64,000 nt of DNA from positions 434,001 through 498,000 of the forward strand of contig CP150559.1 of assembly GCA_049487715.1 (NCBI GenBank). Direction: 5' to 3'. Source of the DNA: Pycnococcus provasolii (lineage: Eukaryota; Chlorophyta; Pseudoscourfieldiophyceae; Pseudoscourfieldiales). Shown in pieces: positions 43,868 to 53,426 of this stretch; positions within the stretch are counted from its first letter, which is position 1; each line of letters opens with the position of its first letter. The notes beneath the pieces are model-generated. The model saw only the letters and a program-made list of their open reading frames with translations. It ran no database searches and had not been told where the DNA came from. The translations under genes were made by a program, and so were the position numbers.

Positions 43868-45349
43868 TCACCAAAACGACGACGCGTCCCGCAGATCGCC
43901 CATCAGCACCTCTACCTCCTCCGACTTTACGGGCGGAGGAATGGCAGGCTTGCCTAAGATGCGCTGCCATAACGCCGGCTTGAATTGGTAGCGGAAGATT
44001 GTGAGCCTCATAGGATGACCTACCGGCGCCTCCTCGACGAGCTCCTGCAGACGTGCCATGGTTGGGACGGGTGCCCCGTCGGCATACGCAATGACGTCAC
44101 CAATGCGCACGCCCGCGCGCGCCGCAGGTCCATTCGGGGCAACTGAGACGACGAGGGCGCCGTACGTCAACGGCAGAACGCCCGACGCGTTGGCGAGCGA
44201 GTTGAACTCGCGTGACATAGCGGGGGTCAACGTCACCATCTGGATGCCCAGCCACGCGTGCGTCGGCTGTCGTCCTTCGGACAGATCATTTAGCACGCGC
44301 AGCGCACGATTAATTGGGATGGCGAACCCAATCCCCTCTGCATCCGCGTGAATCGCGGTGTTGATGCCCACCACCTCGCCGGCTGCATTGAGAAGCGGTC
44401 CACCAGAGTTGCCTGGATTGATGGCGCAGTCTGTCTGCAGGAATTCCACTCGTTTGTCGGGAATGCCCACCTCCGCGCTGCTGCGGCGCAGGTTGCTGAT
44501 GATGCCGAGCGTGAAGGTGTTGTCAAGCCCGAACGGGTTCCCGACGGCAATCACCCAGTCACCAACACCCAAGCTGTTCGAGTCTCCAAGCTTCACGGAC
44601 GGCAGGCGCGCGCCGACGAAGTCCTCCTTGAAGCGCTGCGCGGAACCGTCGGAGTCCTCGAGCGTAATACGCACGAGTGCCAGATCAGCCGCTTCGTCCG
44701 CTCCGACAATCGTGCCGTCGTATCTCGCGCCGTTCGTGAAGCTGACACGCACGCGGCTTGCGCCGGCGACGACGTGGTTGTTCGTGACGACGAGTCCCTT
44801 TCGCGCGTCCCAGACGAAGCCTGAGCCCTGGCCTCTGTTGTCAGGGTCAAAGCTCGCGTGGTACTGCCAAGGCTGTATACCACGCGAGAAGAACGCGGGA
44901 GGGTTGCCCGCCCCCCTGTTTCTATCTTGCGCCGGACTGTTCAGCTCCGTGTCCAGCCTGACGACCGCGGGTCCGACGCGTTTGGCCGCCGCCTGCACGA
45001 AGTTGCGCGACTTTTTCCCTCGGTTGTGAGTGTGCTGCGACGACGGAGGCACTTCGAGCAGTTCTCCTAAGGACGACGCCGACGAGATTGGTGACGACGT
45101 TGAGGCTGATGCTGAAGCGACGTTGCGCGTCGATGCTGCCGCCTCTGCTCCGCCCAGTGGCATGATGACTTGCGAAGATAGCGCCGTCGCGTACGACGCG
45201 AGTGCCGCAGCGATTGCCGCTGCAACCCCACCACAAAGTTGAGCCGAAGAAGAGTTGACATGGTTGAGGATGGTAGCACTACTGCGACGAGAGACAAGTT
45301 GACTGCGTGGCAAGCGTCTGCACGAGGATTTAGAGTACACCACCACCAT
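43868..45349 (-). CDS. DEG/HtrA-type serine protease with PDZ domain, probably plastid
   Basis: A 493-residue protein from the ATG at 45349; the longer open frame would run into the cyclophilin gene. The leader is Arg/Ser-rich (SSCRRLPRSQLVSRRSS) and is followed by a hydrophobic stretch (AAAIAAALASYATALS) near 42-58, the two-part pattern of thylakoid-lumen proteins. The protease domain has the triad His192 (TNNHVV), Asp222 (ADLALV) and Ser315 (GNSGGPLL). A single PDZ domain follows at about 380-475. DEG proteases degrade damaged proteins, including photosystem II subunits. The compartment is inferred from the leader; a mitochondrial copy is the alternative. It is convergent with MSH5 across 79 bases. 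Confidence 0.87.
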   Translation of the reverse strand: MVVVYSKSSCRRLPRSQLVSRRSSATILNHVNSSSAQLCGGVAAAIAAALASYATALSSQVIMPLGGAEAAASTRNVASASASTSSPISSASSLGELLEVPPSSQHTHNRGKKSRNFVQAAAKRVGPAVVRLDTELNSPAQDRNRGAGNPPAFFSRGIQPWQYHASFDPDNRGQGSGFVWDARKGLVVTNNHVVAGASRVRVSFTNGARYDGTIVGADEAADLALVRITLEDSDGSAQRFKEDFVGARLPSVKLGDSNSLGVGDWVIAVGNPFGLDNTFTLGIISNLRRSSAEVGIPDKRVEFLQTDCAINPGNSGGPLLNAAGEVVGINTAIHADAEGIGFAIPINRALRVLNDLSEGRQPTHAWLGIQMVTLTPAMSREFNSLANASGVLPLTYGALVVSVAPNGPAARAGVRIGDVIAYADGAPVPTMARLQELVEEAPVGHPMRLTIFRYQFKPALWQRILGKPAIPPPVKSEEVEVLMGDLRDASSFW

Positions 45350-45448
45350 TATTGTTGAGGTTGTTGTGGATGTGGCATGGCATGGGCGCGGGCATGGGCA
45401 TGGGAAAATCCAGGGAGAATGAGAATGAGTGACGTGTTTTTTGTTTCG

Positions 45449-45456
45449 GGGATCCC
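45449..45456. repeat. GGGATCCC palindrome, intergenic copy 4
   Basis: Fourth copy, in the short spacer between the cyclophilin stop and the DEG start, within TTCGGGGATCCCCGGGG. Confidence 0.6.
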
Positions 45457-45548
45457 CGGGGGGCAAAAACCAGACCCCAATGTGGATGTGGATGTGGCGT
45501 CTTCGTGGAGGCTCATATTGTGTGTTCATATGTGTATCTATTTTAGTT

Positions 45549-46052
45549 TTACACGAGGAGTACCTGAATGTGATGAATTCTTGGTCTTTGCTGTGGGTCA
45601 TTCTTGATGACGTTCGCAATCCTGTCGACGGTCTCCCAGCTCTCGTTGTCCTCTTCCTGTATCTGAGCAAACACGCAGTAGCCGCCGTACGCGTCGTTCA
45701 AGTGCATGTTGTCATTCAAATTGATGAAAAACTCGCTGTTCCCACAATCGGGAACGTCCCAGTGCGCGACCGCTGCGGTGCCTCGCTTATTTCCCACAGC
45801 CTTGTTCGCAGGTGACTGGCTTTCGTTCACGGATAAGTCGTCGTATGGGTTTGGCACGGAACGCCCGTCCGGTGTTTGTAAGCCGCACTGTATGACGAAG
45901 TCGCTCCTGTAGAAGCAGCAGTTGTCGTAGAGGTTCGCGGAGACTAACGACTTGATGTGATTTACGGTTAAGGGCGCAGTGTCTTCTAAAAAATGCAAAC
46001 TAATCGCGCCTAACGACGTGTCCAAAACAAGACGTCCGGACGACATGGACAT
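45549..46052 (-). CDS. cyclophilin-type peptidyl-prolyl isomerase, single domain
   Basis: A 167-residue protein from ATG at 46052 (an ATG at 46046 is also possible) that is a cyclophilin domain and nothing else. Recognisable parts are LVLDTSLGAISLHFLEDTAPLTVNHI at the start, CCFYRSDFVIQCG (usually FHRVIPGFMIQGG, so the catalytic Arg is kept), and NSEFFINLNDNMHLNDAYGGYCVFAQI. Cyclophilins speed proline isomerisation during folding. With VIQCG and NDAYGGYCVFA it is divergent, and the Trp of the cyclosporin site is not obvious. There is no targeting peptide, so it is probably cytosolic or nuclear. It is divergent from the GNAT gene (221 bases). Confidence 0.88.
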   Translation of the reverse strand: MSMSSGRLVLDTSLGAISLHFLEDTAPLTVNHIKSLVSANLYDNCCFYRSDFVIQCGLQTPDGRSVPNPYDDLSVNESQSPANKAVGNKRGTAAVAHWDVPDCGNSEFFINLNDNMHLNDAYGGYCVFAQIQEEDNESWETVDRIANVIKNDPQQRPRIHHIQVLLV

Positions 46053-46273
46053 GGATTCCCGGAATAAATGGCTTCCGGGAATGATTCGACGGGACGGAAT
46101 GAAGGGAACCCCGAACCAAACCCCGAACCAACAAACCCCGAACCCATTTCGTTTATGTACTGGCTCGAAGACTTACTGTACTTGTCGGTTGTCGCATTGC
46201 GAATGAATTAATTTCGAATTTCTCCTTCTTCGCTTCGCGCCCACGAAAACTATACCTTTGTTTTTTAAAAAAG

Positions 46274-47338
46274 ATGTTCAAGGTGAAAGGTGGGGCAGGC
46301 GGTGGCGCCTCCAAGTCCAAGTCCAAAGCTCACGGGTCAACCCTTCAGACGAAAACTGTCGCTCACGAAGCGTCCGCAGACGTACTCGTGCGACTCCGTT
46401 CCGTGCTCCGCGATGCCAACACAGGAACGGACAGAGACCTGCTCGCATCGCTGACCCCTTTCTGCCTCTTCCAGCGTAACAACCTCGACGTCGCGCTCAA
46501 GTGCCACCCAGGTGCACGCCTCAGCAAGGATGTTGGCGCGCACAAAATCAAAGCGCTGCTCAACAAAGTGGGATACGACTGCGCCGAGGACCGTGTGGCT
46601 GATATGCGTGAGCCCGCAAGCAGGATGATTGTCGTCACGGACAACAAGACGAACGACGTCGTGGCCGCGGCGCACGTGCGCGTCTCTCTACAGGGCGAGC
46701 TGATCGGTGCAATGGCGGGAGACCCGTGCCTGATCGTTCTCGAGCTAGCCGTCGATCCGACGTACCAGCGCAAGGGACTCGGCAAGCACATGATGTCAGC
46801 GCTCGAGCTGAGCGCGCGCAAGCACGGACTTGACCACCTCATGCTCTGTGCATCCGACGAGGTCGAAGCTGTGGCACGTGCGTTCGTCAACTCCAAGCTC
46901 AAGGGATTTGTCGACGATGCCACTTGGGCGGGTGATGGTGAGGCACTGATGAGCAAGGCACTTGTCGCGCCAACCGTGAAGGCTGTCGCGTCGCCCGTCG
47001 CAACCGCCGCGCCGGCGAAGGATGTTGCGATGAAGGAGGAGGCGAGTCCTGAGTCGGTGCTCGAGCGTGCTGACGTCGAGGAGAAGGAGGAGAAGGAGGA
47101 GAAGGAGACTATGCCGCAGCCTGTGCAGCTCAAGTTCGACTTCGGCCCCGTCGGTGGCACCGGTGAATGTCAGGAGGAGGAGGACGACGAGGACGACGAG
47201 GACGAGACCGACCGTCTGATGGACGAGCTTTGTGAGATGTACGAGGCGCAGCACGGGACTGCTCCTACGGAAGAAGTTCTGGCGCAGTGGCGCGCGACGC
47301 TCGCGGATGCCGCACAGGATGCCGCTATGACGGCTTAG
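46274..47338 (+). CDS. GNAT acetyltransferase, possibly NatD (NAA40)-like
   Basis: A 354-residue protein. Residues ~60-230 hold a GNAT fold; the acetyl-CoA motif reads LELAVDPTYQRKGLGKHMMSALE (Q/RxxGxG/A), followed by KHGLDHLMLCAS. NAA40, which acetylates the N-termini of histones H2A and H4, has a similar order (RRQGLGKFLM, then MLTVF), but the match is not close enough to be sure. The C-terminal third is acidic with Lys/Glu runs (EEKEEKEEKE) and an EEEDDEDDEDE stretch, then a helical DRLMDELCEMYEAQHG. The N-terminus is Lys/Ser-rich. No membrane or signal segment is seen. Confidence 0.75.
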   Translation: MFKVKGGAGGGASKSKSKAHGSTLQTKTVAHEASADVLVRLRSVLRDANTGTDRDLLASLTPFCLFQRNNLDVALKCHPGARLSKDVGAHKIKALLNKVGYDCAEDRVADMREPASRMIVVTDNKTNDVVAAAHVRVSLQGELIGAMAGDPCLIVLELAVDPTYQRKGLGKHMMSALELSARKHGLDHLMLCASDEVEAVARAFVNSKLKGFVDDATWAGDGEALMSKALVAPTVKAVASPVATAAPAKDVAMKEEASPESVLERADVEEKEEKEEKETMPQPVQLKFDFGPVGGTGECQEEEDDEDDEDETDRLMDELCEMYEAQHGTAPTEEVLAQWRATLADAAQDAAMTA

Positions 47339-47989
47339 ATGTAATCGCCATGAAAGGATTTCTTTTCATCGCTCCTCTCCATGTGTTATTATGGGGATAT
47401 GTGTTGGACTTTGTTGGTAAGTTAAGCCTTAGTCTGTTCACTCTCTTTGAACACGCAGAGTTGCCGACTTCGTGGTGGTCAAGGGGGTGGTCAGTTTGTC
47501 AGTTTGTGGTGGCACTGGTGACCAGGGGTCACTTTCAGATATTTATCCTCGCTTTCTTCTAAGGTTACTTGACAATGGGCGCAGTGGGCAGCCGTGGTAG
47601 TAAAAAACGGAGGTGCGCGGTGACAGCTCAGACCGATGATCATCGTTGTCCTGTCCCAGGATATTTTCACGTTTTACGTCACGTGAATGATCACGGGATG
47701 GATTGTTACCTTTTTCCTACGTCACTACGATACGCTGCACTGCACTATCACTCTTTATCTCTTCAATCTCCATCGTTAGCTCCCTTGCTCTCACAGTATT
47801 AAGGTGCGTATCATATTTTGCGTTTTCCTCGTCATTTTTCATTCCTTTTTCATTCCTTTTTTGCGCACATCACTTCTTGCCGTGATCCACATTAAGCTAA
47901 CAACCAGTACTCACTCCAAACAACACCTCCTTTTTTCTTTCGTGTGGAACACGCACATACACCTGTAGAAGAAAGAAAGAAGATCAGCC
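47339..47989. promoter_or_regulatory. intergenic region with T-rich leader
   Basis: Spacer of 651 bases. The part at 47815-47875 is a run of TTTTC/CATTCC units, followed by TTTTTTCTTTCG close to the next ATG, which has a good context (GCCATGG). No gene or RNA is supported. Confidence 0.4.
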
Positions 47990-49150
47990 ATGGCACAGAT
48001 TGCAGTTACGATCAAAGATGTCAAGAACGTCTCGTGGGCCAAGTGGCAGAAAACGTTCTGGACGCACGGTGAGACGGCGTCCCACGAAGCGTTCGATGGG
48101 TTCGAGTTCCCCATGGCTCGCGGAGAAGTCTGCGACGAGTCCTTGACGGAAATCTACAAGTCACCAGACACAAACGAGACGCTCATTCGCTGCGGTGGCG
48201 TCAACGAAAAGCTCGGGGCGCTGATGGGAAGCCCCGCCTTTGCCGGTTACTCCGAGTACTTCGGTATGGAGATGGCCGGCGGGCCCATGGCGCTCTCCGC
48301 CATGGAGCCAGGCCAGCCGCCCGCCACCGACAGCGCGATTGTCTTCGGCGAAGTCAAGAATGTCGACCTTTGGTTGAAAGTCTTCAAGGAGCACGCCACG
48401 TCTAAGACCGTCGAGGGTGTGGAGCTGCCGGCGACTCGCGCGGAGATGTGCGACGACAGCAAGACGCGCGTTTACATTAACGACAAGAACCCGAACAAGA
48501 TCGCTATCGCGTGCTACGGTATGACGCCGCAGTTTGGCGAGGTGATGGGATCCGAGGCGTTCAAGACCATCAACGAGAAGGTTGGACTCGTGTCTATGAC
48601 GCCGTTCACGAGCGCGGCTCTGCCGCCGCCGCCCGCAGCCGCGCCGATGCCCGAGGCTGTTCAGAAGTGGTGGGACGGCAAGGAGCTGTCCACCAAGTAC
48701 GACTGGATGAACGAGAACGGCCTTGCGGAGAATTTCGAGATGAGCTTCGTCGGGCCATTCGCGCCGCCGGTTCCGGCGTTCAACCGCGACAAGTTCAAGG
48801 GCGTGGGAAAGATGATGATGGGATCGTTCCCGGACTTCCGCTTCGAGCCGGTTGGTGAAGTGCACCCGACGGCTGACGGCAAGGGCTGGTGGACGATCTT
48901 CTATGCCAAGGGAACGAACACGGGCGAGCCGTTCGCGCCGATGCCGCACCTCACGCCCGTGAAGGCGACGTCCAAGGCTGTCGTGATTGGTCCTGAGGCG
49001 ATGACGCTGCGCGCGGACGAGTCGGGCAAGCTCACGTCCATCACGATCGAGCCTCTGAAGAAGGGCGCTCCCGCCGGCCCGCCCGGATTCTTCACGGAGA
49101 TTGGCGGCGTGCTGACTCCCCCCCCGAACGTCGCGGCGGGTGCGGCGTAA
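47990..49150 (+). CDS. two tandem alpha/beta repeats plus NTF2-like domain, unknown function
   Basis: A 386-residue soluble protein. Two repeats of about 95 residues can be aligned by eye. One starts IAVTIKDVKNVSWAKWQKTF and runs through FPMARGEVCDESLTEIY; the other starts AIVFGEVKNVDLWLKVFKEH and runs through LPATRAEMCDDSKTRVY. Each ends with a GxMGSxAF helix. They resemble small ferredoxin-like dimeric alpha/beta-barrel domains. After a Pro/Ala linker (residues ~205-218), residues ~220-370 look like an NTF2/SnoaL fold (VQKWWDGKELSTKYDWMNENG, MGSFPDFRFEPVGEVHPTADGKGWW). The codon choice is strongly C/G-ending and the ATG context is ideal, both suggesting high expression. No known enzyme motif is present. 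Confidence 0.75.
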   Translation: MAQIAVTIKDVKNVSWAKWQKTFWTHGETASHEAFDGFEFPMARGEVCDESLTEIYKSPDTNETLIRCGGVNEKLGALMGSPAFAGYSEYFGMEMAGGPMALSAMEPGQPPATDSAIVFGEVKNVDLWLKVFKEHATSKTVEGVELPATRAEMCDDSKTRVYINDKNPNKIAIACYGMTPQFGEVMGSEAFKTINEKVGLVSMTPFTSAALPPPPAAAPMPEAVQKWWDGKELSTKYDWMNENGLAENFEMSFVGPFAPPVPAFNRDKFKGVGKMMMGSFPDFRFEPVGEVHPTADGKGWWTIFYAKGTNTGEPFAPMPHLTPVKATSKAVVIGPEAMTLRADESGKLTSITIEPLKKGAPAGPPGFFTEIGGVLTPPPNVAAGAA

Positions 49151-49739
49151 AGGTCCTTTAATGAAGAACCAGAACCAGAACCATTCATTTTTTCAAAATC
49201 ATTCCTTCCATTTAATTTAATTTAATTTAATTGAAACAAACCAAACCACGAATTCAACCTACCCGTATGACAGACGTTGTTTCTTTTCTTTTCTCCTGGG
49301 TTAGGGTTAGGGTTACCAACTCCTCTGGTTGCTCGGACGAATCAATCAATGTTTTATTTCTCTCCCCTGCTATTTGTTTCTGTGTCCCACGTGGCAAATA
49401 AATGTTCGCCTGTAAGTGTCGGATGGCGGAATAGAATCATTCTCACCGGAAGGGCCAATGCCAATCATGCCTCCACGTGCTGGGTCCCCTCATCGCTGGT
49501 GTGCTCCAGCTGGTGATGTTGGGTGGTAACGGCTGGCTGGTGGTGGGTGGGTGTTAGGTGCCTTCAGCTGGCTGGTGTTGGGTGATGTACTTCTGGTTCG
49601 TGGTGTGCTCACTGGTCACTGATTGTTATAGTCACCACACCACGTACTCCTCACTGACTTCATACACCTGACTCTCCTCCTCAGTCTCTTCATCAGCATT
49701 CTATACTTTGCAAACCCTTCAGTGAGCCTCTCTTTCATC
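49151..49739. other. intergenic region with TTAGGG units and GGT-rich repeats
   Basis: Includes a TTTAA/TTAAT run (49193-49230), two and a half TTAGGG units (49301-49315) and degenerate GGCTGGTGGTGG-type repeats (49500-49620). No gene is seen. The following coding frame starts at the ATG at 49740. Confidence 0.45.
49301..49315 (+). repeat. interstitial TTAGGG repeat (2.5 units)
   Basis: TTAGGGTTAGGGTTA after a TCCTGGG; the third array of this kind in the window. Confidence 0.7.
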
Positions 49740-51098
49740 ATGCCGTTTGCACGCAGCACGTCGTCGCGTATCATCTCAGCATTCAAAAAGGCTGTCACGC
49801 CTAGGTCGGAGTCCGTGCAGATTTATGTCGACTTTGACCGCGAGGAACGCATGCTCAGCGGACATCACAAATGTACTTTCGAGTCGCCTCAGGAGTCAGC
49901 GCGGTCATCCAACGAAAGCCCCCGCGTTGTCACGCCAAAGACTCCCACCACGCCGACTTCGCCGTCGACGACGTCGCGTCTCGTCGGCGAAACCAACCTT
50001 GGTGTCGGATCAGTCAGTCGCTGGGCAGTGGGTGCATGGGACGTCGAAGTGGCTGCGAACAAGGCAACCTCGCCGTGGTGTGACGAACGCCAGGAAAGGA
50101 TCCCCAAAGAAAAGCACGTGCGCACGCTCGTTGCAGCGACGAAGGTGTCCGAGGATATGAACCGCGTTGTGCTGAAAGAGCTCGTTTGCCTCCTGAATGT
50201 GACTGATGTGCGCGTGCTCGCCAAAACGCAGTGTGTGCTGCTTCGCCTCTTCGCCGAGTCAAGCAGGTGCTTTCTTCTGCTTTGCACAAAGTCAGCCATG
50301 GATGGAGGCATGCGCGAGAGTCTGCAGGGCGCTCTCACGAAAGCTTCGCGCTACGACCTCAAGAATAAGGAAGGTCACTGCATTGTGAACAAGAGGATGG
50401 ATGCCATCTCCGAATCGGATGCTCTCAAGGCGGATGCTGCACGTCACATGGCGATGGCGACGGCCGTTGCGAAGGCTCTGCTTGCGCGCATCGAGCTCTC
50501 AGCTTCTCCGACCTTAGAGGGGCGCTTCGATAAGCTGGCGATGATTGTCGACGGTGCGCTCTCCGCGATATCTGCCGCCCAGGTCCGACTTCCACAGCGC
50601 GTTGCAAAGTCGCTGCCAAACCACGCTCCTAGGGGCGAGGCGGAGCCACGACTAGGACATCCAAGCGGCCTGATGGATATGATCATGAAGATGATGGTGA
50701 CTGCGGTCATTGAGGTGGAGGAGGAAATGTCGAATGTGCTTGAACGAACCATGGAGGCTGAGCCAGGCGCGGATCTTGCGATGATGGCGCAAGAACTTCA
50801 GAGGAAGCGTGAGGTGATCTTCGAGACGATTCTGAAGACTGGAAACCACCAAGAACTTACGGGTCGAACGTGGAAGCGCTGGGTGAAGATGCAAAATCTC
50901 ATGGAAGAGCACAAAAAGCAACAGGCTGCGGAGAAGGAGGAGGAGGAGCAGCGTAAGAAGATTAGGGAGGAGGAGGAGGAAAAGGAGAAGCGGCAGCAAG
51001 AGCAGACTGTTCAGAAGAAGGAGGAACAGGATCAACAAGCGGAGATGAAGCTGATCTTGGCTGATGGCGGTACGCTGGACTTTGACTTGCTGCTGTGA
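49740..51098 (+). CDS. unrecognised protein with C-terminal coiled coil
   Basis: A 452-residue protein from the ATG at 49740 (an in-frame GTG lies 18 bases before). Residues 1-90 are Ser/Thr/Pro/Arg-rich. Residues ~115-360 are mostly helical: LKELVCLLNVTDVRVLAKTQCVLL, a KAMLARIEL-type stretch and a Met-rich LMDMIMKMMV near 318-327. Residues ~385-440 are a Lys/Glu/Gln coiled coil (EEEEQRKKIREEEEEKEK). The end reads LILADGGTLDFDLLL. I recognise no family and see no membrane or catalytic motif. Confidence 0.65.
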   Translation: MPFARSTSSRIISAFKKAVTPRSESVQIYVDFDREERMLSGHHKCTFESPQESARSSNESPRVVTPKTPTTPTSPSTTSRLVGETNLGVGSVSRWAVGAWDVEVAANKATSPWCDERQERIPKEKHVRTLVAATKVSEDMNRVVLKELVCLLNVTDVRVLAKTQCVLLRLFAESSRCFLLLCTKSAMDGGMRESLQGALTKASRYDLKNKEGHCIVNKRMDAISESDALKADAARHMAMATAVAKALLARIELSASPTLEGRFDKLAMIVDGALSAISAAQVRLPQRVAKSLPNHAPRGEAEPRLGHPSGLMDMIMKMMVTAVIEVEEEMSNVLERTMEAEPGADLAMMAQELQRKREVIFETILKTGNHQELTGRTWKRWVKMQNLMEEHKKQQAAEKEEEEQRKKIREEEEEKEKRQQEQTVQKKEEQDQQAEMKLILADGGTLDFDLLL

Positions 51099-51280
51099 TA
51101 AACTAATGCGAAAAGGGATGGGAATATGAGTGAGTAGTTACGAGCGCCGAATTTGGTCGTCGTCATTCTTTTAGTTGCTCTTCGTTTCATACATATTCAC
51201 AAATGACAACGAACAAAAACAAACACGATTTTTTGATTTCTTTTAAGTAACTCGACTTTTCACTTTTTACGATTTACTTC

Positions 51281-52639
51281 TTACTCACCACTCCACTTTT
51301 GCGCAAGAAATTCCCACGCTTTCGTATCACCATGATCACCTTGTTCTGGAAATACAAAATTCTCCTCCTTGTCACGAATACTAGTCTTAACGACGTCAAT
51401 CTCTTCATCATCATCGATGCTCGCGTCCTGCTCCTGCTGCATCCGCTGAAAGCGTCGGAAATTGGCGCCATCCTCGTCGTCGTCGTCGTCGTCGTCGTCG
51501 GTGTCTTTGCCATCCTTCCAAAGCCCAAGGTCACGCAGATATTCCATAGCATCGGCACCAACATGCAATTCATGTGCATGCTCAGCGGCAATCCGCAGCG
51601 CCTCCCAAAACACACTATCACGCTCGACCGCCGACGCCATCGCAGCGGCGAGCGTCTCATTTGTCATGTCGTCGTACACAGAGCCTAGCCACATCGTCTC
51701 AATTGCACGCGAGTCGACGAGCGACACGGCTGCTGCGGAATTCTTCTTCTTCTTCCCTGGTGGAGGAGGATCCTCGTCCTCCTTAAGCAGCATCATGGCG
51801 TCCAAGGCTGGGAATAAAGTTTTAAGCTCGGATGAACTAACACACGCTAGTGAGATCAATGTAGGCACAATAGCATCAGCATCGGCGTCGTCGATGCATG
51901 TCGACGACGACTCATCATCAGCAGTAGTAGCAGCGTTGTCGTCGTCAATGATAAAATCTTCTGGTGTCACGAAGAATGTTGCAGCAACCACCGATGTGGC
52001 GTTTTTCGTTTGTAGGATAACTCTGCGCACGCTGTTTGCGGTGTCACGAAGATCTGAGAGAGAGCGTGGACGCACGAACATGGTGACGTTACCACGTATG
52101 ACGTTCTTGGTGTCGGCAGAAACAAACTGATAATGTTGTGACGACGCAAGCAGCAGGCGCTGCATTTTTTGGCACGATTTGTTGATGTCGACTTCGTCGA
52201 CAGAAGAGGAAGAGGACTCGGTCATCTTGTTGCTGTACGTTCCTCCGACTGTGACGAATGATGGCGAGAGTCGTGTGGGAAGCACGACGCTTTCCCCGAC
52301 GTGCTCCATCAAGCGTAGGCGTACCTGTGCAACTGTCTTTGTTGTTGTTGTGTTGTTGTTGATATCGTTGTTTTTAGTACCTTTGAGGACTTGTCGAAAC
52401 GCCAATCTCGCATCGACGAAGTGCAACGAACGCCATGCCGCTAATCCTTGCTGAAGAAGGGAGTCTGGAGAGGAGGATGACGAGGATGACGGCTGATCAT
52501 GTTGTTGTGTAGCAGCAGAGGAAACAACAATAAGTGGTGTAGTAGTGTACAGCAGCAGTAGTAGCATGGTGGTGGCGGTACACGCAATGAAATAACGAGG
52601 AGGAACGGCTGCCATTATCGCGATGCGTCGCGTCGCCAT
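51281..52639 (-). CDS. secreted or lumenal protein of unknown function
   Basis: A 452-residue protein from the ATG at 52639; the frame is open for 154 more codons through poly-C/poly-A spacer DNA but has no ATG there. The N-terminus (MATRRIAIMAAVPPRYFIACTATTMLLLLLYTTTPLIVVSSAATQ) is a signal peptide or anchor, here seen in parts. Conserved-looking stretches are LAAWRSLHFVDARLAFRQVL, GTKNNDIN and VFWEALRIAAEHAHELHVGADAMEYL. Asp-rich tracts encoded by GTC/GAC triplets lie near residues 290-300 and 400-410. The first of these helices resembles a TPR-like unit. Family unknown. Confidence 0.65.
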   Translation of the reverse strand: MATRRIAIMAAVPPRYFIACTATTMLLLLLYTTTPLIVVSSAATQQHDQPSSSSSSSPDSLLQQGLAAWRSLHFVDARLAFRQVLKGTKNNDINNNTTTTKTVAQVRLRLMEHVGESVVLPTRLSPSFVTVGGTYSNKMTESSSSSVDEVDINKSCQKMQRLLLASSQHYQFVSADTKNVIRGNVTMFVRPRSLSDLRDTANSVRRVILQTKNATSVVAATFFVTPEDFIIDDDNAATTADDESSSTCIDDADADAIVPTLISLACVSSSELKTLFPALDAMMLLKEDEDPPPPGKKKKNSAAAVSLVDSRAIETMWLGSVYDDMTNETLAAAMASAVERDSVFWEALRIAAEHAHELHVGADAMEYLRDLGLWKDGKDTDDDDDDDDEDGANFRRFQRMQQEQDASIDDDEEIDVVKTSIRDKEENFVFPEQGDHGDTKAWEFLAQKWSGE

Positions 52640-52745
52640 GGAAAACTCCAGTTGTGAAACCAGGGCGGGAGAAAGAAGAGATTTGAGTCTTCCCCGTCCT
52701 GCATGGGGATCCGCCGTAGAAGCACAGGTCGATACAAAGAGTTTT

Positions 52746-52753
52746 GGGATCCC
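52746..52753. repeat. GGGATCCC palindrome, intergenic copy 5
   Basis: Fifth copy, about 107 bases upstream of the signal-peptide protein's ATG on the minus strand. Confidence 0.6.
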
Positions 52754-53174
52754 GGTCTTGCCCCGGGCCCTTTGGCCCCCCCCCGGGGCCCCCACCGGTG
52801 AGACCCCCCCCCCCGCACCCCGGGGGGTCCCCTTTCTTTTTCCCCCCTCCAAAAAAAAAAAAAACCACCGAACCAAAAAACCCCCCCCCTTCCATAACAC
52901 CCGGCGCCCCCCCCCCCCCCCCGGCGTGCCGGCATAGAGACGACCGTCTCCGCCGCCTTTGTTCCCTGCGCATCCACGCACCGGCGATCCTCGCAGCGCA
53001 GGGCAGCTTGAAGAGCGGGTGCGGGCAAACTCGGCGGGCAAACGCGACTCGGCAAACTCGGCAAACTGCGCGCTATTGCCCGTACGACGCCGCCGGAACA
53101 AGCGGCGCTCGGACTGCTGCGCCGCTCGGCGACATCACCAACCACCAGCGGTGAAGCGAGGGTCCCCCACAAAA

Positions 53175-53345
53175 AACATTAACATTAACATTAACATTAA
53201 CATTAACCAAGACATTAACATTAACATTAACATTAACATTAACATTAACATTAACATTAACCAAGACATTAACATTAACATTAACATTAACATTAACATT
53301 AACATTAACATTAACCAAGACATTAACATTAAAAAAAACAGCTGA
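53175..53345. repeat. ACATTA hexamer satellite with 54-base higher-order period
   Basis: A run of ACATTA/ATTAAC units interrupted by CCAAG at 53207, 53261 and 53315, which is exactly every 54 bases. The array therefore grew by copying a 54-base block, not only by slippage of the hexamer. Confidence 0.9.
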
Positions 53346-53383
53346 GTCATTAACATTAACTTAGCACTCAGGGCTGCGTTCAA

Positions 53384-53426
53384 GGGAGGGGCCCCCGCAC
53401 CTAGTTCGGTGCCCCCCAGCCCTCCC
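53384..53426. other. imperfect inverted repeat
   Basis: GGGAGGG (53384-53390) with CCCTCCC (53420-53426), and an inner GCACC (53397-53401) with GGTGC (53408-53412), can form a GC-rich hairpin just after the hexamer satellite. It is in the 3' flank of the RWP-RK gene. Confidence 0.45.

Noticed and set aside
45350-45670. N-terminal extension of the DEG protease
   Set aside because: It would overlap the cyclophilin gene on the same strand and place the targeting leader internally.
52640-53101. N-terminal extension of the secreted protein to 53101
   Set aside because: Starts at TTG, runs through homopolymers, and would hide the clear signal peptide after 52639.
53073-53383. Frames rich in Met-Leu, Asn-Val or Asn-Ile repeats
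   Set aside because: They are translations of the hexamer satellite, not protein genes.
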